In this document: positions 33,293 through 43,400 of the stretch, in pieces
Position numbering within the stretch: the first letter of the stretch is position 1
Layout: each line of letters begins with the position of its first letter
Assembly: GCA_017540585.1 (NCBI GenBank)
Contig: JAFYAT010000078.1
Span: 36,152-100,151, forward strand
Reading direction: 5' to 3'
DNA length: 64,000 nt
From: Bacteroidaceae bacterium
GTDB lineage: Bacteria; Bacteroidota; Bacteroidia; Bacteroidales; Bacteroidaceae
Notes under the pieces: model-generated
What the model was told of the DNA's origin: nothing
The model's database searches: none
The model's input: only the letters and a program-made list of their open reading frames with translations
Program-made: the position numbers and the translations under genes

Positions 33293-35752
33293 ATGAAAAT
33301 AAAGAAAGAGTTAATTGTTTTTTTCTCAATCCTGTTTATAGTTATCACGTTTTTTTCATGTGGAGACGACAAGACAAAACACGTAGCAAGTCCTTTTAAA
33401 AAGGAAGCACAGGAAATAGCTGACAGCCTATCACTGGCTCAATACCCTGAGTATATTCAGAAGTATAAGGCCTTAGGGGATAAGGATGCTGAGCTGGCTG
33501 TACGTATGAACTATGGTAAGACACTCAGGGATAGGTCTATGTTCAAGGCTGCAATAATACAGCATGACTCATGTGTTTCAATTGCAAGGGAGATATGTGA
33601 TACAATAGAGATAATCAATGCACTCAATAATCAAGGAACAAACTATCGTCGTATCGGTATGATGAAAGAGGCTTCTGATGCCCATTATGAGGCATTGAAC
33701 CTCTGTTCTATCTTTTCTGATGATACAAGTTTCATTGCAAGAAAGAGCATAACTCGTGCTCTTAATGGTCTTGGCAATGTATTTCTCTCACTCGAAAACT
33801 ATGAGACGGCTGAGAGTATGTTCCGTCGTGCTCTTTCGTATGAGACGGATGCTCGCAACCCAGTCGGTATTGCTATCAATCTTGCTAATATCGGTAGTGT
33901 CAAGGAACATCAGAATAAGATTGACTCAGCATTGATTTACTATATGCAGTCGCTCGAATATAACAGGAGTGCCAATAATGATATTGGTATCAGTCTCTGT
34001 TATATGTATCTTGGCAAGCTTGAAGAAAAGAAGAAAAACTATGACGATGCTCTTAAATACTATCGTGAGAGCTATGAGATAGCTTTGCCAACAGGTGATG
34101 TATGGCACTGGATTGAACCATGTATATCCATAAGCAACCACTATTTTAATGAGAGCAAGATGGATTCTGCCAAAAAGTATCTTAGTCTTGCACTCGTAAC
34201 AGCAGACTCTATCCATTCGATTGAGCACCTTGCAAGGGTATATGAACTGTTTGCCAAGATACATGAAGCAACTGGCAATTATGGTCAAGCTATCAATGAT
34301 ATTCACTCCTACAAATTGTATAATGATTCATTGACATCACAGTCAAGTAAGGATCATCTCCAGAACCTGCGTGTGGAGTATGAGGCAAACCGTGTGCGCG
34401 AGGCTGAAACAAAGATTAGGACTGAGAGAAAAATCAACGAAATACTTATAATGAGCGGTAGCATTATTTCTGCTATTGTCATTGTTATATTCGTTCTTCT
34501 CTTCCGTCTTTTTAAGGTTAATCGTAAGGCAGCAAAGGAAAAGGAACAAATTGCTCTTGAACGTCAGGCTTTCTATCGTGGTGTAACACACCAGTTACGT
34601 ACACCATTGACGGTAGTACTTGGTATGACACGTCAGCTTCAGAAGTTCATTCCAGAGAATGATATGCTTGCAAAACGAGAGTTTGACGCTATCAATCGCC
34701 AATGTCAGCAGTTGCTTAACCTCGTTACGGAGATGATAGAATACTCTAAGAATGGTAAAGTAAGTCAGACTCCTACGATAAGCGAAATCAATCCTAATCC
34801 ACATACGGATATAGAGATTCCTGCTGCCATCAATGATGATGACGAGGGACATTATATTCTTCTTGCAGAGGACGAACCTGATGTAGCCCTTCTCATTACA
34901 GAGATGCTCAAGGCAGAGGGTTATAGCTATGCCTGGGCTAAGGATGGTCAGGAAGCATGGGAGATGATGCATGACAATATGCCGGAACTTCTTATTACCG
35001 ACATCATGATGCCACGTATGGATGGTCTTGAACTGATGAAGAAGGTTAGGGGAGACGAGAGTATCAATCACCTTCCTATCATTGTGGTTTCTGCACGTGT
35101 GGAGAATGAGGATCGTCTTACAGGATTTGAAGCCGGTGCAGAAGTGTATCTCGGTAAACCATTCTTGCCAAATGAGTTGCTTGTTCGTATTCGCAAGCTT
35201 CTTGAACAGCGTCAGTTGCTTAAGAGTAAGTTCAAGATTCATATTGGTCAGACAGCCAAGGAGAATAATCCACAGGTTGCCATACCAGAAGATGTTTATG
35301 CAACATCTGATACTCAAACAGAGGATTCTAATGTTTCGACAGAGCCTACTGAACAGGTTACAGAGCCAGTTGAAAAGGAGCAGAAAACAGAACCTCAATT
35401 CAAGACTCCTGAGATGATGACAGCAAAGGAACGATTGTTCCTTGAGAAAGTTGATACTCATATTCAGAAGAACCTGGCAAACAAGAATCTTAGTTCTGCA
35501 TCATTGGCAGATGCTCTCAATACGACTACAAGTACATTGAATCGTAAACTCAAGAACCTTACCAATATTGATACTACGCATTACATACGTATGCATCGTA
35601 TTGCAAAGGCAAAGGACTTGCTTGAGAATACAGATCTTACCATGATGGAGATACAGATTGAATGTGGTTTCGAGACTCCAAGTTACTTCAGTCGTACATT
35701 CAAGTCAGATGTCGGTGTCTCACCTTCTGATTATAGGAAGAGGGATAACTAA
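33293..35752 (+). CDS. Hybrid TPR-HisKA-receiver-AraC regulator without an ATPase domain
   Basis: The start at 33293 gives 819 residues. The N-terminus carries a hydrophobic segment with lipobox-like FFSC (Cys23). TPR repeats fill about 50-350 and would be periplasmic, followed by a transmembrane helix at about 385-406. The dimerisation/phosphoacceptor helix has VTHQLRTPLT with His433. A linker of only about 35 residues leads to a receiver domain with Glu526/Asp527, phosphoacceptor Asp570 (LLITDIMMPRMDG), Ser600 and Lys622 (GKPF). An AraC-type HTH ends the protein (about 715-817). The expected histidine-kinase ATP-binding domain, about 110 residues with N and G boxes, is absent. It is divergent from the surface operon, which it probably controls. 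Confidence 0.9.
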   Translation: MKIKKELIVFFSILFIVITFFSCGDDKTKHVASPFKKEAQEIADSLSLAQYPEYIQKYKALGDKDAELAVRMNYGKTLRDRSMFKAAIIQHDSCVSIAREICDTIEIINALNNQGTNYRRIGMMKEASDAHYEALNLCSIFSDDTSFIARKSITRALNGLGNVFLSLENYETAESMFRRALSYETDARNPVGIAINLANIGSVKEHQNKIDSALIYYMQSLEYNRSANNDIGISLCYMYLGKLEEKKKNYDDALKYYRESYEIALPTGDVWHWIEPCISISNHYFNESKMDSAKKYLSLALVTADSIHSIEHLARVYELFAKIHEATGNYGQAINDIHSYKLYNDSLTSQSSKDHLQNLRVEYEANRVREAETKIRTERKINEILIMSGSIISAIVIVIFVLLFRLFKVNRKAAKEKEQIALERQAFYRGVTHQLRTPLTVVLGMTRQLQKFIPENDMLAKREFDAINRQCQQLLNLVTEMIEYSKNGKVSQTPTISEINPNPHTDIEIPAAINDDDEGHYILLAEDEPDVALLITEMLKAEGYSYAWAKDGQEAWEMMHDNMPELLITDIMMPRMDGLELMKKVRGDESINHLPIIVVSARVENEDRLTGFEAGAEVYLGKPFLPNELLVRIRKLLEQRQLLKSKFKIHIGQTAKENNPQVAIPEDVYATSDTQTEDSNVSTEPTEQVTEPVEKEQKTEPQFKTPEMMTAKERLFLEKVDTHIQKNLANKNLSSASLADALNTTTSTLNRKLKNLTNIDTTHYIRMHRIAKAKDLLENTDLTMMEIQIECGFETPSYFSRTFKSDVGVSPSDYRKRDN

Positions 35753-35781
35753 CATTATTGGTGAAAGTTATAAAATGAATG

Positions 35782-35831
35782 TTAAAAGTTTGATATTACA
35801 CGTATTTCATGTTGTAATATCAAACTTTTAA
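35782..35831 (+). terminator. Terminator after the hybrid regulator
   Basis: TTAAAAGTTTGATATTACA pairs perfectly (19 bp) with its complement across a short loop, followed by CTTTTTG. Confidence 0.85.
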
Positions 35832-35887
35832 CTTTTTGCTTATGAAAGAGAATAAAAGATAAATGGCTATAACTAATGATAATGTGA

Positions 35888-35971
35888 TAAAGTGCCAGTT
35901 TATGCTTTGTAACTATGGTGTTTACGGAGTGTAAACTGGCACTTTACGTTGCGTAAGTATCATGTTTATGA
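35888..35971. repeat. Hairpin containing copy B of the 39-base dispersed repeat
   Basis: TAAAGTGCCAGTTTA (35888-35902) is perfectly inverted at 35932-35946. The right arm is the start of the 39-base repeat (35933-35971) shared with 6550-6588. Confidence 0.75.
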
Positions 35972-36012
35972 TATCAGGGAACGAGTATGGAACTCAAGAA
36001 AATTGGATAATA

Positions 36013-36050
36013 CAAGAAAAGGAGTCAGAATAATCTGACTCCTTTTCTTG
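36013..36050 (-). terminator. Terminator of tRNA-Asn
   Basis: CAAGAAAAGGAGTCAGA, loop ATAA, perfect 17-bp complement. It directly abuts the 3' end of the tRNA gene. Confidence 0.9.
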
Positions 36051-36124
36051 CGCTTCAGGATGGGCTTGAACCAACGACCCCATGATTAACAGTCATGTGC
36101 TCTAACCAACTGAGCTACTGAAGC
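36051..36124 (-). tRNA. tRNA-Asn (anticodon GTT)
   Basis: 74 bases on the minus strand. The acceptor stem GCTTCAG/CTGAAGC is perfect with discriminator G. D-arm AGCTCAGTTGGTTAGAGC, anticodon arm ATGAC-TGTTAAT-, and T-arm GGTTCAAGCC are all present. CCA is not encoded. Confidence 0.95.
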
Positions 36125-36150
36125 AGTTGCTTTGGTTTTGAAAAGCGATG

Positions 36151-36181
36151 CAAAGGTATTGAGTTTATACGAAACTTCCAA
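36151..36181 (-). promoter_or_regulatory. Promoter of tRNA-Asn (TACCTTTG, TTG at N20)
   Basis: CAAAGGTA at 36151-36158 and CAA at 36179-36181 on the plus strand form a minus-strand TTG-N20-TACCTTTG, 27 bases upstream of the tRNA. Confidence 0.7.
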
Positions 36182-36283
36182 ACATTTTGCAAGAAAATAT
36201 TAGCGTTATGATAACTTTTTGTGCGCTTTCATAGTATTATGGATTATAATTAGTACTTTTGTGCAATAAAAAGACTCAAAACA

Positions 36284-37471
36284 TTGAAAACGGCGATTAT
36301 TGGAGGTGGGGCTGCAGGCTTCTTTTCAGCCATTGAACTGAAGCGTTCTGTACCTGATATGGAAGTCACAATCTTTGAAAGAAGTAAAAAGGTTCTTGCA
36401 AAGGTTGAGATTTCTGGTGGTGGTAGATGTAACTGTACCAACTCCTTTCGTGATGTTACAGACCTTAAACAAGTTTATCCTCGTGGTGCAGGACTGTTGA
36501 AACGTTTGTTCAAGCAGTTTGGACATAAAGATGCATATCTTTGGTTTGAGTCACATGGAGTACCTCTTGTCACACAAGATGACCAATGCGTGTTTCCAAA
36601 GGCGCAGGACAGTCATGCCATCATTGACTGTTTCATGCGTGAAGTACATGACCTTGGTATCGGAATTAAGTATGACTATAAGATAGGAGTTGGTGAATTA
36701 ACATGTATTCGTAATGAGTACGACTATGTGGTAATAACTACTGGAGGGCTGGCTACAGGTATTGACTCCTCGCCACTTGCCTTTATGAAGGACCGCATTA
36801 TTCCGCCTGTTCCTTCTTTATTTACATTCTCTATTAACGATAAGTACTTGCATGACCTTATGGGTGTGGTTGTAGAGAATGCTATGGTATGTGTTCCGGG
36901 AACGAAGTTCCGTTCACAAGGACCGCTGCTTATTACACATTGGGGAATGAGTGGACCAGCAATACTCAAACTTTCATCCTATGGCGCAAGGTTTATGAGT
37001 GAAGCGAACTACAGGTTCCCTATACTTGTCAATTGGACAGGAGAAAGTGATATGGAGACTGTAAAGGAATATATAGTTGAGATACAAGACGAATATAAGC
37101 AGAAGCAACTTACAAGTTACCGTCCGTATGGATTGCAACAAAGGCTATGGGATTATCTTGTATCAAAGCTTGGTAAACAATGTCGTTGGGCAGAACTGGG
37201 AAAGAAGGATACCAACAGATTAGTTGATATTCTTTTCAATGACAGATACGAGGTGATTGGACGATATGCTTTCAAGGACGAATTTGTTACTTGTGGTGGC
37301 GTAAGTCTTGATGCCATTGACAAGAATACACTCGAAAGCAAAGACTATCCTAACCTCTTCTTTGCAGGTGAGGTTCTTGATATCGATGGAATAACAGGCG
37401 GTTTTAATTTCCAAGCTGCATGGACCACAGGATATGCAGTAGCGAAAGCGATAGAGAAGAAGATACAGTAG
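36284..37471 (+). CDS. NAD(P)/FAD-dependent oxidoreductase, BaiN/YhiN (HI0933) family
   Basis: A 395-residue flavoprotein that starts at a TTG. There is no in-frame ATG before the essential dinucleotide-binding motif GGGAAG (residues 7-12), so TTG is required. ISGGGRCNCTN is the family signature. The central RSQGPLLITHWGMSGPAIL block and the C-terminal FFAGEVLDIDGITGGFNFQ second FAD motif are typical. Members include the bile-acid enzyme BaiN, but most have no known substrate, and the cofactor alone does not give the reaction here. A TACTTTTG promoter element lies at 36254-36261, immediately upstream, so the leader is very short. Confidence 0.9.
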   Translation: MKTAIIGGGAAGFFSAIELKRSVPDMEVTIFERSKKVLAKVEISGGGRCNCTNSFRDVTDLKQVYPRGAGLLKRLFKQFGHKDAYLWFESHGVPLVTQDDQCVFPKAQDSHAIIDCFMREVHDLGIGIKYDYKIGVGELTCIRNEYDYVVITTGGLATGIDSSPLAFMKDRIIPPVPSLFTFSINDKYLHDLMGVVVENAMVCVPGTKFRSQGPLLITHWGMSGPAILKLSSYGARFMSEANYRFPILVNWTGESDMETVKEYIVEIQDEYKQKQLTSYRPYGLQQRLWDYLVSKLGKQCRWAELGKKDTNRLVDILFNDRYEVIGRYAFKDEFVTCGGVSLDAIDKNTLESKDYPNLFFAGEVLDIDGITGGFNFQAAWTTGYAVAKAIEKKIQ

Positions 37472-37601
37472 TGAGATTTGTCAACAACTTACAAACTTAC
37501 GAAGTATTACTCGGTAAAACACACAAAACTTACAATTTCCACGAGAACTCAAAAAACTTACAAACTTACAAACTCAAAAACTTATAAATTCTTACTCAAC
37601 C

Positions 37602-38726
37602 TTGGATTTACTGATTGAACTCTTACAAGTAGCGCTTGGCAACAAGGTGTGTCTGTCAAGGAATGCTTCGAATGAGGAATGGAATAACCTGATGAATACA
37701 GCCGTCAAGCAGACCATTCCTGGTGTACTTTTTGATGGTATAGAGAAGTTGCCAGTAGAGCAAAGGCCAGAACGTCCTATACTTCTTAAGTGGTATGCTA
37801 CTGTTGAACGTATAGAGAAACGTAATGACCAGATGGATTACTACACTCGTAACGTAATGATGCGATTCATGATGGATGGTTTCAAGGCTCTTATACTTAA
37901 AGGACAAGGTAATGCAAGGATGTACCCTAATCCATATCGCAGACAGAGTGGCGATATAGATATATGGCTTGTTGTTGATGGTAAGACACCACGTGAGGGT
38001 AGGGACGATGTAGTAAGGTATGTTTTGGGCTATTTCCCACATGCGCAGGTGCTTTATCACCATACGGTATTCTTTGCGCTTGCAAAGATAGGTATTGACA
38101 TAGAACCGCATTACATGCCTTCATGGCTCAATAACCCATTCAAGAATGCACGTCTTCAGCGATGGTTTGAAGAACAAGTACCTATACAGTTTGGTGAACC
38201 GCGTAATGCCATCTCGCTTCCCAACAACTATGGTGACATATATGTTCCTACACGTGAGTTTAATGTGGTATTCCAACTCCTTCATATCTATCGTCACTTG
38301 TATAGTGACGGTATAGGACTTCGCCAGATTATAGACTATTACTATCTGCTCGTACAGGAAGAACATACAGAGATGCCAGAGATTATTTACAAGCTCGGAC
38401 TTGATGACTTTGCAGCTGCTCTTATGTATGTACTCAAGAAGATGTGTGGTATAGAAGACAAATATATGCTTTGTAAGCCTCATGAAAAGCATGGAGAGTT
38501 CCTTCTTAATGAGATTATGATGGCTGGAAACTTCGGATTGTACGATGAACGTAATCCATTCAATACGCATGAGAGTATGATTCATCGTTTCTATCGTCGT
38601 CAGAAGCGTAATCTCAACTTCATTCATTTCTACCCAAGTGAAATCATTTGGGCACTCTATTTTACTGTATGGCAAAGATTATGGAGGCTAAAGAAGGGAT
38701 ATACGACATTCTTTAGTAAGAAGTAA
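37602..38726 (+). CDS. Nucleotidyltransferase family protein (PF14907-like)
   Basis: A 374-residue protein. The first in-frame candidate is the TTG at 37602. The next ATG (37692) would remove 30 conserved-looking residues, so TTG is preferred but uncertain. The domain resembles the uncharacterised nucleotidyltransferase family found in Bacteroidetes: a helical N-terminus, then ALILKGQGNARMYPNPYRR and SGDIDIW (Asp118, Asp120 as metal-binding pair). A later block reads FQLLHIYRHLYSDGIGLRQIIDYY. The target molecule is unknown; polysaccharide-related roles have been suggested from context in other genomes. It follows the flavoprotein after 130 bases of AACTTACAAAC-type repeat. Confidence 0.8.
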   Translation: MDLLIELLQVALGNKVCLSRNASNEEWNNLMNTAVKQTIPGVLFDGIEKLPVEQRPERPILLKWYATVERIEKRNDQMDYYTRNVMMRFMMDGFKALILKGQGNARMYPNPYRRQSGDIDIWLVVDGKTPREGRDDVVRYVLGYFPHAQVLYHHTVFFALAKIGIDIEPHYMPSWLNNPFKNARLQRWFEEQVPIQFGEPRNAISLPNNYGDIYVPTREFNVVFQLLHIYRHLYSDGIGLRQIIDYYYLLVQEEHTEMPEIIYKLGLDDFAAALMYVLKKMCGIEDKYMLCKPHEKHGEFLLNEIMMAGNFGLYDERNPFNTHESMIHRFYRRQKRNLNFIHFYPSEIIWALYFTVWQRLWRLKKGYTTFFSKK

Positions 38727-39479
38727 TGAATAATGTGAAGTGTTCTGAACGAATAATATGCAAAGTTGTTTGGTTACTTTTGCCTTCTTCGTGAAACTAT
38801 TGTCTTACTTTTATTGTATTATTGCAGCAATAAATTTCAAAATAACAACAAGGATTTATTGGGCGATTTATCTTTATTTTACCTTTTATTTGTGCGTTTG
38901 CCTGTGCAACAAGTTGCAATTTGACACTGTTGCACTAATGCAATCGATAATAGAACAATTTGTTGCATGAAATGACATCGCAACTGTGTCAAAAAATAAT
39001 TGTAAAAATACTTGGGCATGTTTCAAATATGCAATACCTTTGTGGTACAAAAAAGAAAAGAATACGCGTAACAGCGAAAAGATATAAAATTTATATTTTA
39101 GTAACTGTGACTATTAATAGAACATTCTCTTGTTATTACAATCTCTTTATGTGTACCCAATACCTATATTAATAAAAAGAATCCCTATATCCTGGTAATA
39201 TATTTCCAATAGAAAAAGGAAAATCCTGTTTAATTCGCCTATATTTAAAGCCCAATCTAACTCTAATAAATATACTTATTTAAAAGTCCAAAACCAGAGT
39301 CTCGGCTTCCGATTCTCTGGTTTGGCCTTTTAAAAGTATTGTGATAATAACTTGATACGTTCTTTACCACAAATTGAGCTCCGTGCAAAGCACGAAATGT
39401 TGTGTGGACAATAATTGCCAACAATTACCAACTTTTCTCGCTGACCAACGGGAAGTAATAATTATTCCAATAAATTCTA
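38727..39479. other. AT-rich intergenic region with promoter-like element and hairpin
   Basis: 753 bases without a convincing gene. It contains several GTTGCA/TTGCA repeats (about 38908-38967), a promoter-like TTG-N20-TACCTTTG at 39012-39042 and a strong hairpin at 39279-39336. A small RNA from the plus strand is possible. The short ORFs at 38758 and 38960 show no family features and unusual composition. Confidence 0.5.
39043..39336 (+). ncRNA. Possible small RNA between a promoter-like element and a terminator hairpin
   Basis: TTG 39012-39014 and TACCTTTG 39035-39042 face a stretch with no plausible ORF that ends at a hairpin (AAAAGTCCAAAACCAGAG with CTCTGGTTTGGCCTTTT, 39279-39336). The hairpin can also terminate the minus-strand AraC gene, so this call is tentative. 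Confidence 0.3.
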
Positions 39480-39827
39480 TTATTTAATAAGGTGTTTGGG
39501 TAGAGTCTTTTTCCTGTATTCTTCGGGAGTGTCACCAGTGAATCGTCGGAAGGCTTGAAAGAATGAAACTCGGTTCTTGAATCCCACGAGTATTCCTATC
39601 TCATCTATTGTTAAGTTTGCTTTGTGTGGATTTACAAGATGTTGTTTAGCATCTTCAATCCTAAGTGATAATACCATATCGGAATAGGAACATCCATATT
39701 CCTTTTTCAATATCTTTGATAGTGCATAGTTTTCTATACCCAGTTCTTCTGCAAGTCGTGTTGCGGAATAATCTGGGTCTCGGTATTTGTGACCTTTTAT
39801 TAATAATGTGTCAATCTTCTTTCTCAT
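39480..39827 (-). CDS. Solo AraC-type HTH protein
   Basis: A 115-residue protein that consists almost only of an AraC/XylS DNA-binding domain: first helix-turn-helix SATRLAEELGIENYALSKILKKE and second IDEIGILVGFKNRVSFFQAFRRFTGDTPEEYR. No sensor domain is present. The domain resembles the C-terminal part of larger regulators, so it may be a stand-alone activator or a remnant. The promoter element TATCTTTG (39836-39843) is only 8 bases from the ATG, suggesting a nearly leaderless mRNA. It is divergent from the SusC/SusD pair and a candidate regulator of it. Confidence 0.85.
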   Translation of the reverse strand: MRKKIDTLLIKGHKYRDPDYSATRLAEELGIENYALSKILKKEYGCSYSDMVLSLRIEDAKQHLVNPHKANLTIDEIGILVGFKNRVSFFQAFRRFTGDTPEEYRKKTLPKHLIK

Positions 39828-39835
39828 TTCGCTTG

Positions 39836-39843
39836 CAAAGATA
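39836..39843 (-). promoter_or_regulatory. Promoter -7 element for the solo AraC gene (TATCTTTG)
   Basis: CAAAGATA on the plus strand, 8 bases from the start codon. Confidence 0.5.
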
Positions 39844-40499
39844 TCCTTTTAAATTCACTTGTCGTGTATCGTTATCTTAAAATATATAAGTCGCCTTTTG
39901 TTTTTATTATTTGTGGATAATGAGTTTTCAAGAAATTTAAGTGAAGATGTTAATGTGTGTAATGATAGATTACGAATTATAATCTATGACATACTTTATA
40001 CCATAGATGTGGTATGCCAAATTGTGATTAAGTTCGTAAAAAGCTATTTGTGTTATCTAAAAGAAAGATTTTTCTTTCAAATCGTTACTAAAGTTTATTT
40101 TTTGGCTAAAATTGTCATTCAAATGATAGTTTTCTATTGAATCGATGCTTTTTTTGCTTAAATAATGTATTTTTTTATTAAAAAGTGTTTATAATTATTA
40201 AAAAATGTTTATGTTTGCATTCGTATTTTTACAAAATGAATGAAAAAGTATAATGTTACTTTTTATCTGTAACAACAATTTTTGTTTGCTTACAGTTTTT
40301 AAATTGAACTAACGTCTCGCAATACTTCGAGTAAGAAAAAGGTGTTTTTCGGCTGAATATTTCATGTTTTGGTATCGACGTATCACCACCCCAACATGAT
40401 TATGTTTCCCGATATCCCCGACAACCTTAACTGGAGTGAGCGTAGAATTAACTTAGAAAAAGATTTACATTATTAATAACTAATTTTTATTAAAAAAGA
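39844..40499. other. AT-rich upstream region of the SusC gene
   Basis: About 650 bases without a gene. AT-rich, with repeated TTATTAAAAA(G/A)TGTTTAT sequence near 40175-40215. A C-containing stretch at 40300-40460 probably belongs to the mRNA leader. No clear TAnnTTTG promoter was recognised. Confidence 0.5.
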
Positions 40500-43400
40500 A
40501 TGGGAAAAAAATTATGGTTATTCCTTACTATCTGTATGTTTACAGTTAGTATGGCATTCGCACAGCAAAAGGTGACAGGTGTTGTCATCGAGGCAGAAAC
40601 AAGCGAACCTGTAGTCGGAGCTTCTGTTCGTGTGAAAGGCGCTAATATTGGTGCTGCAACTAACATTGAAGGTAAGTTTACTCTTGAGGTTCCAAGTTCA
40701 TCTTCAACTCTCGTTGTTTCATACATCGGTATGAAGACAAAGGAAGTTGCTGTTAAACCTAATGTAAGAATTGTTCTCGAATCCGAGTCCAACAATTTGA
40801 GCGATGTTGTTGTTGTTGCTTATGGAACACAGAAGAAATCAAGTATTACAGGTTCTGTAACTAAGATTGATTCTAAGGCTTTGGAACACCATATTGCAAC
40901 TTCTGCTACAGCAGCTCTTGAAGGTGCTGCTGCTGGTGTTCAGGTTAATAGTTCGTATGGTGAACCAGGAGAAGCGCCAAAAATACGTATACGTGGTTTT
41001 AGTTCTATTAATGGTGAAAATGAGCCATTGTATGTTGTTGATGGTGCTCCATATAATGGTAATATATCAGAAATAAACCCTGCAGATATTGAAACATGGT
41101 CTATTCTTAAAGATGCTGCTTCTTCTGCTCTTTTTGGTAGTCGTGCTTCAAATGGTGTTGTAATGATTACAACTAGACGTGGTAAAGGTGGTTCTGTTCC
41201 TCAGGTGTCTCTTACTATTAATCAGGGTGTATATACTCGTGGTATTGCAGAGTACGATCGTATGGATATAAAGGAATGGATGGAAACATCACGTACAGCT
41301 CTTTATAACCAGTATATTTACGGTAAAAAGAAAAAGACTCCAGAGGATGCTGCAAAATATGCATCAACTCATCTTATCTCAGATTATTGTAAGGCTAATA
41401 TTTTCGATCAAGATGAAGCACATCTTTTTGATGAAAATGGAAACCTTGTAGCAAATGTACTTCCTGGATACCAAGGAGACCTTGATTGGCAGAATGATAT
41501 TGAAAGAACAGGTCATCGTCAGGAATATGTCCTTTCAAGTCAGTCATCAAGTGAAAAATCTAACTTTTATACTTCTGTTGGCTACATGAACGAAAAGGGT
41601 TATGTTGCTGCTACAGAATTTGAAAGATATACAGCTCGTGTAAATGGTAATTTTAATCCTTATAAATGGTTGAAAACGGGTCTTAATGTAAATGCTGTTG
41701 TTTCAACTCGAAATTATAATGGTAGTGCCAACGGTTCATATTTTATTAATCCATTCTATGCAACTCGTTATATGGCACCAATTTATTCAATACATGCTCA
41801 TAATTCAGATGGTTCTATTGTGTTGGATGAATTTGGCAATCCAATGTATAATTTTGATAAAGCAACATTGAATAACCGTAATATTTCTTACGAACTTCGT
41901 CAGGATACACAAGATAGAAAGAGACTTTCATTAAATACGTCGGCTTTTGCTACAATTGTTTTACCTTACGGATTTGATATTACTGTTAAGGGTACAACAG
42001 ATTTTGCTACATCTAATAACAAACATTATAATAATAAGAATATTGGTGATGGAGCAGCTAATGGTGGACGTTTAACTACAAGTGCTTATCAATATAGAAC
42101 TCTTAATTTTTCTGAGTTGCTTAATTGGAGTCAGTCTTTTGGCCTACATAATGTAACATTCCTTGGTGGTCATGAATCTTATAATTATAAGTATTCTTAC
42201 AATGGTGGAATGAATACAAATATGGCCGTAGACGGTATTTTTGAGACTTCTAACTTCCTTACAAACTCATATTATAATGGTGCTTCATATGAAGATGCTC
42301 TTGAGTCTTGGTTGAGTCGTGCAACATATAATTTTGATGAAAAATATTTTGCAGAAGTTAGTTTCCGTACAGATAAGTCTTCTCGTTTTAATCCAGGTAT
42401 TACATATGGTAAAGATCATACAAATGGTGTCTTTACATCATTTGGAGCTGCATGGAATATAAAGAAGGAAGCATTCTTAAGTGATGTAAGTTGGTTAAAC
42501 GAATTGAAATTACGTGCAGCATATGGTGAAAATGGAAATAATTCTGCTGCAGGTTATCAAGCATATCTCTCTCTTTATTCTATAGAAAAAAATGGTGGTA
42601 AGCCTGCATTGATAAAATCACAGATTGGAGCTATAGATGCACAATGGGAAACAACAAATACAATTGATGTTGCTGTAGAGGGTAGTGTATTTGATCGCTT
42701 ACATTTTACTTTTGATTTCTTTAATAAACGTTCAGATAAACTTCTTTTTGACGTTCGTCTACCTCTTTCTGTTGGTAGATATGTGTATGATGAAGATTAC
42801 GCAAATCCAACTATTCTTCAAAATATAGGTGTTATAGATAATCTGGGTCTTGAAATATCTTTGGATTATGATGTTATTAAGAATCAGAATTGGAAGTGGA
42901 ATCTTGGAACAGAAGGAACTTTCTTGAAAACTAAAGTTGTAAAACTTTTTGAAGGAAAAGATATACAACATGGTCAGCAGCGTTATTCTGAGGGACATGA
43001 TGCGTTTGCATGGTACACATATCACTTTGTAGGTATTGATAGATTGGATGGACGTTCTCTCTACACTTTGGATCCAGATAAAAGAGCTGCAGCAGCAAGT
43101 GAAGGTGCAATTCGCAAAATTGATGGACAGGAATATACTTTAGATACAACTTATGGACTTCGTGATTGGGCAGGAAAGGCTACTCCTTCTTTCTATGGTT
43201 CATTTAGATCAACTCTTACTTGGAAGGATTTGACATTTAATGTTCTCTTTACTTATAGTCTTGGTGGAAAGATTATGGATAGTTCATATCGCTCTTTGAT
43301 GTCAACATCGGCATCTGGTGCAGATGCTTATAGTAAAGATCTCGCAAAGGCTTGGAAAAGTGCTCCTGATGGTATGACAGAAGAGTCGTCAAATCGTATT

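Noticed and set aside
38758-39172. Two overlapping 70-codon ORFs in the 38.7-39.4 kb gap
   Set aside because: Their composition reflects AT-rich DNA; one spans a promoter-like element and neither has family features or a good start signal.
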